Part shown: piece after piece, positions 14,568-22,526 of the stretch
Layout of the letters: the number at the start of each line of letters is the position of its first letter
Numbering within the stretch: position 1 is the first letter of the stretch
Source: JAVBLG01 sp031553655
Lineage (GTDB): Bacteria > Desulfobacterota > Desulfovibrionia > Desulfovibrionales > Desulfovibrionaceae
Direction: 5' to 3'
NCBI GenBank assembly: GCA_031553655.1
Contig: JAVBLG010000030.1
Span: forward strand, 1 to 37,790
DNA length: 37,790 nucleotides
Made by a program: the position numbers and the translations under genes
The notes under the pieces: model-generated
Seen by the model: the letters and a program-made list of their open reading frames with translations, nothing else
Told to the model about the DNA's origin: nothing
Database searches by the model: none

Positions 14568-15215
14568 TCACACAACCATCGTGCTTAAACCGCGCGCTAT
14601 CGCGTAGTCCGCTTCTGTTGCCGCGCGCACATCTGCTTCGGTTACGCCGGGGGCCAGTTCTGTAAGTGTCAGTTCGGGCAGAAACTGGAATACGGCCAGC
14701 TCGGTTACAATCATGCTCACCGCTTTAACGGCCGTGAGCGGCAGGGAGCAGCGGCGTAGAATTTTGGGCCGCCCCTTGTTGGTATGCTCCATGGCGACAA
14801 TGACCCTTTTCGCGCCCACCGCCAGATCCATGGCTCCGCCCATGCCCGGAACCAGCTTGCCTGGTATGATCCAGTTGGCCATATTGCCTTCCTGGTCAAC
14901 TTCCAGAGCCCCAAGCACCGTGGCTTCAAGATGCCCGCCCCTGGCTATGGAGAAAAACATGGCGCTGTCAAAAACCGCCCCGCCGGGTAGCGCCGTGGCC
15001 TGGCGGCAGCTTGCGTTGATCAGGTCGCAGTCGCCTTGTCCTTCCGCAGCCAGCGGGCCTATGCCCATCAACCCGTTTTCCGCTAGAAAGACAATTTCCA
15101 CCCCTTGGGGCAAATGTCCAGCAACTAGCGTGGGAATGCCGATGCCGAGGTTGATGTAGTCGCCGTTTTTGAATTCCCTGGCCACCCTGGCGGCAATGAG
15201 ATTTTTCGAGTCCAT
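14568..15215 (-). CDS. scoB: 3-oxoacid/acetate CoA-transferase, subunit B
   Basis: A 215-residue subunit of a class I CoA-transferase, which moves CoA between acyl groups through a glutamyl thioester. The catalytic Glu lies in FLAENGLMGIGP, the ENG motif of the beta subunit (ScoB/AtoA). Other family landmarks are NLGIGIPTLV, GGHLEATVLGALEVD and PGMGGAMDL. The ATG at 15215 is chosen because AAGGGGA lies upstream and MDSKNLIAARVAREF is the family N-terminus; an upstream in-frame ATG at 15257 adds 14 unlikely residues. It follows its partner subunit by 85 bases. Substrate (acetoacetate with succinate, or acetate with butyrate) cannot be decided. Confidence 0.9.
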   Translation of the reverse strand: MDSKNLIAARVAREFKNGDYINLGIGIPTLVAGHLPQGVEIVFLAENGLMGIGPLAAEGQGDCDLINASCRQATALPGGAVFDSAMFFSIARGGHLEATVLGALEVDQEGNMANWIIPGKLVPGMGGAMDLAVGAKRVIVAMEHTNKGRPKILRRCSLPLTAVKAVSMIVTELAVFQFLPELTLTELAPGVTEADVRAATEADYAIARGLSTMVV

Positions 15216-15300
15216 TTTCAATATCCCCTTCCCCCATGCCCCCAACCTCTTTTCCAAAAATTTTTTATTTAAATCTCATAAGCTGGGGTGTTATTAAGAG

Positions 15301-15948
15301 TTATGATTTTACCATGTAGTCAATGAAAATGCCCGGAGTATGCACTTCGTCCGGATGTATCGCCCCGGTTTCAACTATTTCTTCAACTTCGGCAATGACC
15401 AGATCGGCGGCCATGGCCATGAGCGGATTGAAATTTCTGGCGGTGTAGCGATATATAAGATTTCCGGCCGCGTCGGCCCTGAAAGCCTTGATGATAGCTA
15501 CTTCGGCCCGCAACGGCAGTTCCAGAAGATAGTCGCGCCCGTTCACGCTGATGCGCTGCTTACCTTCTTCCACCACCGTGCCCACACCGGTGGGTGTTAA
15601 AAAACCGCCAAGACCGGAACCGCCGCAGCGAATGCGCTCGGCCAAGGTACCCTGAGGTATTAGTTCCATTTCCGTTTCACCGGCGGTCATTTGCGCCCCG
15701 GCCACCGGATTTAGGCCTATGTGGCTGAAAATGCCCTTTTTAACGCGTTTTTGTACAATCAAGCGGCCTATGCCGCATTCGGGCAGGGCCGCATCATTGG
15801 CGATCATGGTCAGGTCTTCCACTCCCGCAGCCAACAGAGCATCCACCATGGTGTTGGGGTTTCCGCAGCCCAAAAAGCCGCCGAACATCACCGTCGCGCC
15901 GTTTTTAACCATGGCTGCGGCCTGGGCCGCGCTTAACACTTGTTTCAT
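15301..15948 (-). CDS. scoA: 3-oxoacid/acetate CoA-transferase, subunit A
   Basis: A 215-residue partner subunit (ScoA/AtoD type). The glycine-rich GGFLGCGNPNTMVDAL and the later GGSGLGGFLTPTGVGT and HTPGIFIDYM are typical. The ATG at 15948 has GAGG 8 bases upstream and gives the family N-terminus MKQVLSAAQAAAMVKNG; the frame extends further upstream but without support. It is the first gene of the two-gene unit. The acs gene is divergent from it, so acyl-CoA and acetate handling sit side by side. Confidence 0.9.
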   Translation of the reverse strand: MKQVLSAAQAAAMVKNGATVMFGGFLGCGNPNTMVDALLAAGVEDLTMIANDAALPECGIGRLIVQKRVKKGIFSHIGLNPVAGAQMTAGETEMELIPQGTLAERIRCGGSGLGGFLTPTGVGTVVEEGKQRISVNGRDYLLELPLRAEVAIIKAFRADAAGNLIYRYTARNFNPLMAMAADLVIAEVEEIVETGAIHPDEVHTPGIFIDYMVKS

Positions 15949-16165
15949 ATCACGCCTCGCTACTATAACCGTCTTTCTCGGGATTGACGCGTCGGCCACG
16001 CATCTCACTACCACACTCTTGCAAAGAGCACTGTAAAGTCATATATTAAGCGGGCCGGGAAACGCGGATACGTTCCCGGCCCTGGGGCGAGTTCCCCGGA
16101 CTTAGTTAACCAAATCCAGACTACGGCCCCGGTTAGAGTTGCAGCTCCTACCGGGGCGCTCTCAT
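15949..16165. other. GC-rich structured stretch between scoA and the small-peptide gene
   Basis: It holds two inverted repeats. One is around 16052-16082 (GGGCCGGGA...CGTTCCCGGCCC, one bulged A). The other is around 16125-16157 (GCCCCGGT ... ACCGGGGC, 8 bp). Neither is followed by a clear T-run on either strand. They could end the small-peptide message or fold in the scoA leader. No protein-coding frame with a ribosome site is seen here. Confidence 0.45.
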
Positions 16166-16249
16166 TTATCTGTCAAACAGACGCTTAATGAGGCCCGACA
16201 GGATATTGGCGATCACATTGGCCGCAATATCCCTGAGGAACTGCACCAT
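16166..16249 (-). CDS. 27-residue amphipathic peptide
   Basis: An ATG at 16249 preceded by a perfect AAAGGAGGT (16256-16264) with 6-base spacing, the strongest ribosome site in the window. It opens a frame of 27 codons ending TAA at 16166. The peptide begins MVQFLRDIAANVIAN and ends GLIKRLFDR. Hydrophobic residues recur every 3-4 positions and the net charge is about +2, as in a membrane-active or membrane-surface helix. No family is recognised. Possible roles are a small membrane protein, a type I toxin or a leader peptide; none is shown. A hairpin-rich stretch follows it. Confidence 0.55.
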   Translation of the reverse strand: MVQFLRDIAANVIANILSGLIKRLFDR

Positions 16250-16288
16250 GAGGCTACCTCCTTTACGGAGAACCGCCCCAGCGCTTTT

Positions 16289-16429
16289 CTATATCAAACT
16301 ATCTCTGTCTTCAAGGCGTTTCACCAATTCGCCAATATCAGCCTTTTGCCTGGTCCGCCTGTTTTTTTGCTCGCATGCCCCATGCCCGTCAAGAAAGCTT
16401 TTGAGTGTTTGCCTTGCGCTATTTTTCAC
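16289..16429 (-). CDS. Possible 46-residue protein upstream of the peptide gene
   Basis: A GTG-started frame with a protein-like composition (for example GELVKRLEDRDSLI at its end). It ends 39 bases before the 27-residue peptide gene on the same strand, so the two could form one message. Against it: no Shine-Dalgarno, no ATG, and the start lies inside the acs promoter. Basic and Lys/Arg-rich; function unknown. Confidence 0.25.
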   Translation of the reverse strand: MKNSARQTLKSFLDGHGACEQKNRRTRQKADIGELVKRLEDRDSLI

Positions 16430-16454
16430 ATTGATATTGTAATCGCGTTATAAT
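16425..16454 (+). promoter_or_regulatory. acs promoter
   Basis: TTCACA (16425-16430), 18 bases, TATAAT (16449-16454). The -10 is perfect and the -35 has one mismatch. Transcription would start near 16461 and give a leader of about 40 bases before the acs ATG at 16502. Confidence 0.65.
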
Positions 16455-16501
16455 GCCAAATAGTGTATGGCTGATGAAAACAACCATAAGGAGAGCCGGT
16501 C

Positions 16502-18514
16502 ATGCCAAGCAAGTCCAAATCTGGAACTGTCAGACGTAAAGATGCAAAAGAAGCCTCGATATACAATCCTGAAGCTGGTGGAAGTAAAGTTGCCCTGAAG
16601 AGCATGGCCGAGTATGAATCCGCGCATCAGAAAGCTTTGGAAAACCCTGAAAAATTCTGGGGAGATCGCGCCAAACAGCTTCTTACCTGGTTCAAACCCT
16701 GGGAAAAAACCCTCGATTATGATTTTAACGAGCCGAGAGTAGAATGGTTCTCCGGGGGAAAACTCAATGCCGCCTATAATTGCGTGGACAGGCACATAAA
16801 CGGCCCCAGGCGCAATAAGGTGGCCCTGATTTGGCAGGGTGATCCGGAATATGAAGTACGCACCTGGACCTATCAGATGCTCTACGACCGGGTATGCCGT
16901 TGCGCCCACGCCTTGAAAAACCTCGGGGTGCGCAAAGGCGACCGCGTGGTTCTGTACCTGCCCATGATTCCGGAAATGGTTGTGGCCATGCTGGCCTGCA
17001 CGCGTATAGGCGCGATACATGTGCTGGTGTTTGCCGGTTTTTCTTCCGGCAGCGTGGCCAGCCGCGTTCAGGATTGCGAGGCCAAGGTGGTTATTACCGC
17101 CGACGGCCTTTTCCGTTCCGGCCGGGTTATTCCTCTGAAAGCCAACATGGATGAAGCCCTGAAAGACTGCCCTTCGGTGCGCCGGGTAATTGTGGTGAAC
17201 CGGGCCAATATGTCCACCACCATGCGCGAGCGCCGCGACATCTGGTGGCGCGACATAATGGCCGACCGCTCCCTTGACGCCCGCTTTCCCTGCGTGCAAA
17301 TGGACGCCGAAGACACGCTTTTCATCCTTTACACCAGTGGCAGCACAGGCAAGCCCAAGGGCATAATGCACAGCACCGGCGGATATCTCACCTATGCGGC
17401 CCATACCACGCAAACAGTTTTCGATACCCGCGAGGAGGACGTGCACTGGTGTACGGCCGACATTGGCTGGATTACCGGGCACACCTACGGAGTTTACGGC
17501 CCGTTGCTGCTCGGCGGCACCACGATAATGTTCGAAGGCGGGCCGCGCTGGCCCGACCCGGATCGCTTTTGGCAGATTATCGAAAAATATCGCGTCAATG
17601 CCTTTTATACCGCGCCCACGGCTATACGCACGCTTATTCGCGAGGGCGACGAGTGGTTGGAAAAGTATGACTTGTCCTCTCTGCGCATTCTGGGCAGCGT
17701 GGGCGAACCCATAGGCCCGGAAACCTGGAACTGGTATCACCAGAAAATAGGACAGGGCCGTCTGCCTCTGGTGGATACCTGGTGGCAAACCGAAACCGGG
17801 GGCATAATGATCAGCCCTCTGCCTTTTGCCACGCCTCTCAAACCCGGCTCGGCGTCAAAGCCCTTGCCGGGCCTGGTGGCCGAGGTGCTGCGCGAAGACG
17901 GAACCCCGGCGGAAGTTGGCGAGGAAGGACATTTAGTCATTAAGAGTCCCTGGCCGGGCATGATTCGCGGGGTATTCGGCGATGCGGGCAAATTCAAGGA
18001 AAATTATTTCAGCCGTTTTCCGGGCTATTACCTTTCCGGAGACGGAGCGCGCAAGGATGAAGACGGCTACTTCTGGCTAACCGGGCGGCTCGACGATGTA
18101 ATCAACGTGTCCGGGCACAGATTCAGCACGGCGGAAATGGAAGCCGCCTTCAACGCCCACCCGACGGTGGCGGAATCTTCGGTGGTGGGCATGCCTCACG
18201 CGGTAAAGGGCGAGGCTATATACGCCTTTATTCGCCTGAATGTGGAAGAGAAACCCACAGAACAGCTCAGGAGCGATTTGCGAAAGTGGGTGCGCCGCGA
18301 AATCGGCCCCATTGCCAGCCCGGAATACATACAGTTTGCCGACGGTCTGCCCAAGACCAGATCGGGCAAGATTATGCGCCGGGTGCTGCGCAAAATAGTT
18401 TCCGGGCAGGTGGACAATCTGGGGGATCTCACCACTCTGGCCGATTCCAGTGTAATTGATCGCCTGGTGGAAGAGTGTGAAAGGTTGACCGGAATTAGCT
18501 CGATGTCTGGTTAG
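16502..18514 (+). CDS. acs: Acetyl-coenzyme A synthetase
   Basis: A 670-residue AMP-forming ligase that activates acetate to acetyl-CoA. The signature loop YTSGSTGKPKG, the WWQTETGG adenylate motif and the hinge region YLSGDGARKDEDGYFWLTGR are present. The C-terminal catalytic/acetylated lysine lies in TRSGKIMRR. Length and motifs are those of true Acs, not the shorter propionyl or medium-chain ligases. The ATG at 16502 has AAGGAGAG at good spacing. The TAG stop is followed at once by a dispersed element (18511-18568) and then a terminator at 18638. The presence of the TRSGK lysine leaves room for control by acetylation; no deacetylase is nearby. Confidence 0.95.
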   Translation: MPSKSKSGTVRRKDAKEASIYNPEAGGSKVALKSMAEYESAHQKALENPEKFWGDRAKQLLTWFKPWEKTLDYDFNEPRVEWFSGGKLNAAYNCVDRHINGPRRNKVALIWQGDPEYEVRTWTYQMLYDRVCRCAHALKNLGVRKGDRVVLYLPMIPEMVVAMLACTRIGAIHVLVFAGFSSGSVASRVQDCEAKVVITADGLFRSGRVIPLKANMDEALKDCPSVRRVIVVNRANMSTTMRERRDIWWRDIMADRSLDARFPCVQMDAEDTLFILYTSGSTGKPKGIMHSTGGYLTYAAHTTQTVFDTREEDVHWCTADIGWITGHTYGVYGPLLLGGTTIMFEGGPRWPDPDRFWQIIEKYRVNAFYTAPTAIRTLIREGDEWLEKYDLSSLRILGSVGEPIGPETWNWYHQKIGQGRLPLVDTWWQTETGGIMISPLPFATPLKPGSASKPLPGLVAEVLREDGTPAEVGEEGHLVIKSPWPGMIRGVFGDAGKFKENYFSRFPGYYLSGDGARKDEDGYFWLTGRLDDVINVSGHRFSTAEMEAAFNAHPTVAESSVVGMPHAVKGEAIYAFIRLNVEEKPTEQLRSDLRKWVRREIGPIASPEYIQFADGLPKTRSGKIMRRVLRKIVSGQVDNLGDLTTLADSSVIDRLVEECERLTGISSMSG

Positions 18515-18568
18515 GCAATGTCGTCACGAGCGTTTTTTCACTCCCGGTTGCGTCAAAAAAATTTTTCT
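18511..18568 (+). repeat. Dispersed ~50-base element, copy 1, at the acs stop codon
   Basis: It starts at the TTAG containing the acs TAG stop and runs to an A7T5 tract (18554-18565). It shares about 80% identity over 48 bases with the minus-strand copy that begins at the TAG of the formate dehydrogenase beta gene (22526 leftward). Conserved blocks are GTCA-GA-CG, TTTTTC-CTCCC and TGCGTCAAAAAA. Function unknown; its position suggests a 3' untranslated element. Confidence 0.6.
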
Positions 18569-18637
18569 AGACACTCCTTGATGCTTGAATAAAGCGAAAT
18601 TTGGACGGCAATAAGGTCGTCTGCGGTCATAAATTAT

Positions 18638-18684
18638 GCGGGCGGAAAAGGCACTGGCTTTTTCCGCCCGCTGTTTTCATTTTT
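18638..18684 (+). terminator. Rho-independent terminator after acs
   Basis: Perfect 12-bp stem (18638-18649 with 18660-18671), 10-base loop, followed by TGTTTTCATTTTT. It lies 123 bases after the acs stop and separates acs from the autotransporter gene. Confidence 0.85.
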
Positions 18685-18799
18685 ATATCAATAAATATTA
18701 CTTTGTTAGTGCCTGATCTCAATATGCGGTACGATATACGTTTAAATTTTTTATTATACTATGGTACGCTATTTGGAAATTAAATTACAGGAGGGGCTC

Positions 18800-21700
18800 A
18801 TGCATCAAGCTTTTTTGTGTCTGCTTGTGATTATTGTGTTTATTCCAGGTATTTTCCCGTGTTACGCCAAAGGCGCTTCGCCGGAATCGTTCCGAACACC
18901 GGAATATCTGGCCGGGAATGGCCTTGACGCCATTCGCGCCGCCGAGGCCTACGCTTTGGGGTATTCTGGAAAAGGTGTAACTATTGGTGTTTTAGATACG
19001 AACGCTCTTCCGAGCCATCCGGAATTTGCGGCCAAGAATCCTTATCCTGTGGAGTATTTTACCACGCCCAATCAGAATGAGGCTCACGGCATTCACACGG
19101 CAGGCACCATTGCCGCTTCCAAAGACGGCTATGGAATGCATGGTGTGGCCTGGGATGCAAACTTGGTATCTATGATTGGCATAGGCGGAGATAAATTTAA
19201 CCCTTTCTACGTAACTAGTGAACTCGAAGCTATGCGCGCTTTCTACAAAAAATATCCACAAGTCGGTATAATAAACAATAGTTGGGGGTTGCCCTGCGTG
19301 TATCTGAATAAATATCCATGGCCTTATACTCCTTCCCGCGTAATGGTTGATGATATGGCCAACGTCATGGCCCCCATGGCTTTGAAAAATGATGTTCTAT
19401 TTATTTACTCCTCCGGCAATGACGCACAGGTATCCCCCAAAGCACCGGCCGCGCTGCCGTCAGTGATTCTTGGCGCCCAAATCATAGGCAAAGAAGACAT
19501 AGAACCACATAATTTTAAAAAATTGACTTCCGAGCAAAAAAGGGCCTTATCGCTCAATATACTCAGTGCCATGGCATTTGATCCCTTCGTAGCCAACACC
19601 GATAGTCTGGCTTTCATAGCGTCATTTTCGAATTTGTCCGACGGCGCGTCCAGCTACAGCATACTGGCTCCGGGAGTTGATATCTATTCTTCAGTTCTGG
19701 GTGACGGATACAAGATGGATGATGGAACATCCATGGCCGCTCCTCATGTTTCGGGTGTGGCTGCTTTGATCAAAGAGGCCTTTCCCTATATGGGGGGCAA
19801 GCAGATAGCCGATGTACTGCTGTCAACGGCTTCACCGTTGCAGGAACGTCAGGGCCTTCCACCTTTCCTGATCCAAATGAGCAAAGGTAACGATTTGTAT
19901 TTCAATATTCTGGCAACCAAGAACCTCAACAGTGGGGATCTTGAAGGTCATGAAGCGGAATTGCGCAGAATATATGAGGCACGCTATGGACATAACTCCA
20001 CTATTATGTCTTGGGAAAATTTTATCGAAAAATTGAAAAAAGCTATGGATGAGCCTGCGATTCAGGACATCACAAATTGGGGCAAGCACATAATTACTCA
20101 GAAACAGTATGAAGGGTTGTTCGGCGTAGGTATTCTTGATGCGTACAAGGCGGTGCTCGGGCCGGGGCACTTCGACGCCAACCGGCTGGAAAATGCGGAT
20201 CTCCGCCAATACTCAGGCCTGAATTACGCCATGTATCCGGTGGACACCAAAGGGTACGACAGCTTGTGGGCCAACGATATCGGTCAGGTAAAGGCAACAA
20301 ACCCGGACGCCGCATACACGGGAGAGCTGGCCGGTCTTAACGTGGGGTTGCGTAAATCCGGCCAGGGCATGCTCTACATGAGCGGGCAAAATACCTACCT
20401 TGGCCCCACTGTGGTGGAAGCGGGGGGAATTTCCCTGGGCGTATCCGGCACAGGGCCGCGCGCCTCGCTGGCCGGGAGCGCCATAGTAGAATCAGGAGGA
20501 TTTTTCACCGGCAACGGGCGAATCAAGGGTAATTTGTTTTTTCAGGGTACGGTGCTGCCAGGACTGGAGGGCGTGCCCGGAAGCAGCCTGCGGGTAGGCA
20601 AAGATGTTTCCGGAAGCGGCACCTTGCTGCTGCGCGTAACCCCGGACGGCAAGCCCAACCGCTTGGTGGCCGGGGGCACGGTTGAACTTGGCGGTATGAA
20701 ATTCAGGATGATCGAAGGCGAGCTTTCCGGTGGAGCTCCAGTTCCCCTTAAAGGCTATAAGTTCATCAGTGCCGGAAATGTTGTCGGCTCCGCAAATGGC
20801 GCATCGATTCAGATCCGGCAAGGCTCCACGCTGGCGCACACTTTGGAACTGCGCAATACCGGAAAAACGCTGCTTGCCGGTTATGAGCACGGAAATACCT
20901 TGCCGCAGGCCAAGGCCTTGTCCGAAGGTTTTCTGGCCGGTATGGCTGTTGTCAATCAGGGAGCGGATCTTGTCAGCGGCCAGGGTATGGATAACGCCAT
21001 GAACGCGGTTGACGAGGCCGCATCCGCCGAAACATCATCTGCATATGGTTTTGCTCCTTTTGCCGTGGTTTCCGGAGGATACAGCAGATACGATAGCGGC
21101 TCGCATATTGATGTAAACAGTTTTTCTCTGATGACCGGCCTGTCTTCCAGCCGCGGCACAACTCCTGGCCGTATCACTCTGGGAGCCTTTTTCGAATATG
21201 GAAGCGGCGGATACAATACCGACAACTCCTTCGGCAATTCCGCCTCGGTATCTGGAGACGGCAATACCAGTTATGTAGGAGGCGGCATTCTGGGACGCTT
21301 CGATTTTCAAAACACCGGCCCCGGGCATTTTTACGCGGAAGCCTCCGGCCGCGCGGGCAATGTTCGCAACCGCTATTATAACGGCGACCTGCGCGATTCG
21401 TGGGGCCGCGCCGCCGACTATGAGTCGCTTACGCCGTATTACGGTATGCATGCCGGAGCAGGTTACATATTTGAATTTGGCGGAGCCGCATCGCTTAATC
21501 TCTACGGCAAATGGCTGTGGACGCATCAGGAAGGCGAAAGCCTGAATCTGTCCACCGGCGAACGCCTGCGTTTTTCATCCATCGATTCCCAACGCCTGCG
21601 CGCGGGAGGCCGCTTTGCCTATGCCGTGAATAAGTATGTCACTCCATATGCGGGCGCGGCATACGAGCATGAATTCAACGGCAAATCCAGGGCCAGAAGC

Positions 21701-21874
21701 AATGGGTTTGATATTGGCGCTCCCGATCTGCGCGGGGATACCGGCATAGGGGAATTGGGAGTGATTTTAAAGCCCTCCGAGCGTTTTCCCCTGTCTTTGG
21801 CCTTAAACGCGCAAGGTTATGTGGGAAAAAGGCAGGGAGTCAGCGGCGGGCTGCAAATCAAATTCGAGTTTTAA
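18800..21874 (+). CDS. Subtilase-type serine protease autotransporter
   Basis: A 1024-residue type V secreted protease. A signal peptide (about 1-23, MHQAFLCLLVIIVFIPGIFP) is followed by an S8 peptidase domain with Asp66 in GVLDTNALPSHPEF, His99 in AHGIHTAGT, oxyanion Asn207 in YSSGNDA and Ser311 in DGTSMAAPHVSG. A repetitive beta-helix linker (about 480-700) has TYLGPTVVEAGG-like turns. An autotransporter beta-barrel (about 760-1024) ends in Phe (QIKFEF), as barrel proteins do. The protease would be moved to the cell surface and may be released. The ATG at 18800 has AGGAGGGG 6 bases upstream; an upstream in-frame ATG at 18761 is unsupported. Its stop is only 7 bases from the end of convergent dgkA. 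The substrate is unknown. Confidence 0.93.
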   Translation: MHQAFLCLLVIIVFIPGIFPCYAKGASPESFRTPEYLAGNGLDAIRAAEAYALGYSGKGVTIGVLDTNALPSHPEFAAKNPYPVEYFTTPNQNEAHGIHTAGTIAASKDGYGMHGVAWDANLVSMIGIGGDKFNPFYVTSELEAMRAFYKKYPQVGIINNSWGLPCVYLNKYPWPYTPSRVMVDDMANVMAPMALKNDVLFIYSSGNDAQVSPKAPAALPSVILGAQIIGKEDIEPHNFKKLTSEQKRALSLNILSAMAFDPFVANTDSLAFIASFSNLSDGASSYSILAPGVDIYSSVLGDGYKMDDGTSMAAPHVSGVAALIKEAFPYMGGKQIADVLLSTASPLQERQGLPPFLIQMSKGNDLYFNILATKNLNSGDLEGHEAELRRIYEARYGHNSTIMSWENFIEKLKKAMDEPAIQDITNWGKHIITQKQYEGLFGVGILDAYKAVLGPGHFDANRLENADLRQYSGLNYAMYPVDTKGYDSLWANDIGQVKATNPDAAYTGELAGLNVGLRKSGQGMLYMSGQNTYLGPTVVEAGGISLGVSGTGPRASLAGSAIVESGGFFTGNGRIKGNLFFQGTVLPGLEGVPGSSLRVGKDVSGSGTLLLRVTPDGKPNRLVAGGTVELGGMKFRMIEGELSGGAPVPLKGYKFISAGNVVGSANGASIQIRQGSTLAHTLELRNTGKTLLAGYEHGNTLPQAKALSEGFLAGMAVVNQGADLVSGQGMDNAMNAVDEAASAETSSAYGFAPFAVVSGGYSRYDSGSHIDVNSFSLMTGLSSSRGTTPGRITLGAFFEYGSGGYNTDNSFGNSASVSGDGNTSYVGGGILGRFDFQNTGPGHFYAEASGRAGNVRNRYYNGDLRDSWGRAADYESLTPYYGMHAGAGYIFEFGGAASLNLYGKWLWTHQEGESLNLSTGERLRFSSIDSQRLRAGGRFAYAVNKYVTPYAGAAYEHEFNGKSRARSNGFDIGAPDLRGDTGIGELGVILKPSERFPLSLALNAQGYVGKRQGVSGGLQIKFEF

Positions 21875-21881
21875 GAACGGC

Positions 21882-22247
21882 TTACGGCGCCGCGATCAGC
21901 GCGACCAACACCAGGGCGTTGATGATTATGGCGTACAAAACGGCCATGGACCCTTTGTCTTTGGCCGTTTTTACAAAATCGGAACGGCCCGGATTTACCA
22001 GGTCGCAAATATCTTCAATAGCGGAATTTAATACTTCCATAAGCGGAATAAGCTGATAGCTGGCCGTCAGCAGAATTTTTTTCCATAACGGCCATGGAAC
22101 GAAAATCATGATCAGCAGCAAGATGGCCAAGCCCAGCAGTTCCAGGCGGAAAGACTCCTCTTTGGTGAAGGCCGCCTTGAATCCGGCCACGGAGTAGCGC
22201 GTTGCGTTTATGCATTTGCGCTGGATGAGTTCGCTTAATTTGCTCAT
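21882..22247 (-). CDS. dgkA: Diacylglycerol kinase
   Basis: A 121-residue inner-membrane kinase that recycles diacylglycerol to phosphatidic acid. The signature EVLNSAIEDICDLV, with catalytic/metal-binding Glu, and the following KDKGSMAV are those of DgkA. Three membrane helices fit the family. The ATG at 22247 has AAGGAAG; a longer frame to 22394 runs through a terminator hairpin and is rejected. It ends 7 bases from the autotransporter stop on the other strand. Confidence 0.93.
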   Translation of the reverse strand: MSKLSELIQRKCINATRYSVAGFKAAFTKEESFRLELLGLAILLLIMIFVPWPLWKKILLTASYQLIPLMEVLNSAIEDICDLVNPGRSDFVKTAKDKGSMAVLYAIIINALVLVALIAAP

Positions 22248-22274
22248 GCTGCTTCCTTGTTCATAAAAAACTTC

Positions 22275-22328
22275 GGGTGGAAGAAAGGCTTTTACAATAA
22301 AAAGCGCCTTTCTTCCACCCGTTTTTTT
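22275..22328. terminator. Two-way terminator hairpin
   Basis: Perfect 15-bp stem (22275-22289 with 22306-22320). It is followed by GTTTTTTTG on the + strand and by GAAGTTTTTT on the - strand. It can end readthrough from the autotransporter gene and also the formate dehydrogenase operon. It lies only 27 bases upstream of the dgkA start, leaving dgkA little room for its own promoter; an attenuator role is possible. Confidence 0.8.
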
Positions 22329-22378
22329 GCTTTTACAGTGTTCCGTGAATGAAATTAGCAAAACTCCTTGTCGATATC

Positions 22379-22526
22379 CAGACAGTGTAGTCATGAGATG
22401 ATTTTTCGTTATCCGGCAAGGAAAAAACTTTTTTATTGAAGGAGTGTACTCTTATGGTACTCGACTGAAATAAAAAATTTTTTGACGCAGCAGGGAGCGA
22501 AAAAGCGTTCATGACTATACTGTCTA
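22379..22526. repeat. Large imperfect inverted repeat made of two copies of the dispersed element
   Basis: The left arm (about 22379-22437, read +) and right arm (about 22470-22526, read -) are diverged copies facing each other. They share AGACAGT-TAGTCATGA, TTTTTCG and an A6/T6 end. About 32 bases lie between them, including GTACTC twice (22446 and 22458). The right arm begins at the TAG stop (22524-22526) of the formate dehydrogenase beta gene and is most like the copy after acs. The RNA could fold into a hairpin of over 50 bp with mismatches. Confidence 0.6.

Noticed and set aside
16118..16160. tRNA-like or riboswitch-like fold
   Set aside because: There is an 8-bp stem, but no T-arm consensus, no anticodon arm and no known riboswitch core.
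16448..17788. Long minus-strand open frame opposite acs (446 codons)
   Set aside because: It is a shadow of the acs coding frame, with no motifs or ribosome site.
22248..22394. Longer dgkA product starting at 22394
   Set aside because: The extension would translate a terminator hairpin; the ATG at 22247 has a ribosome site and the family N-terminus.
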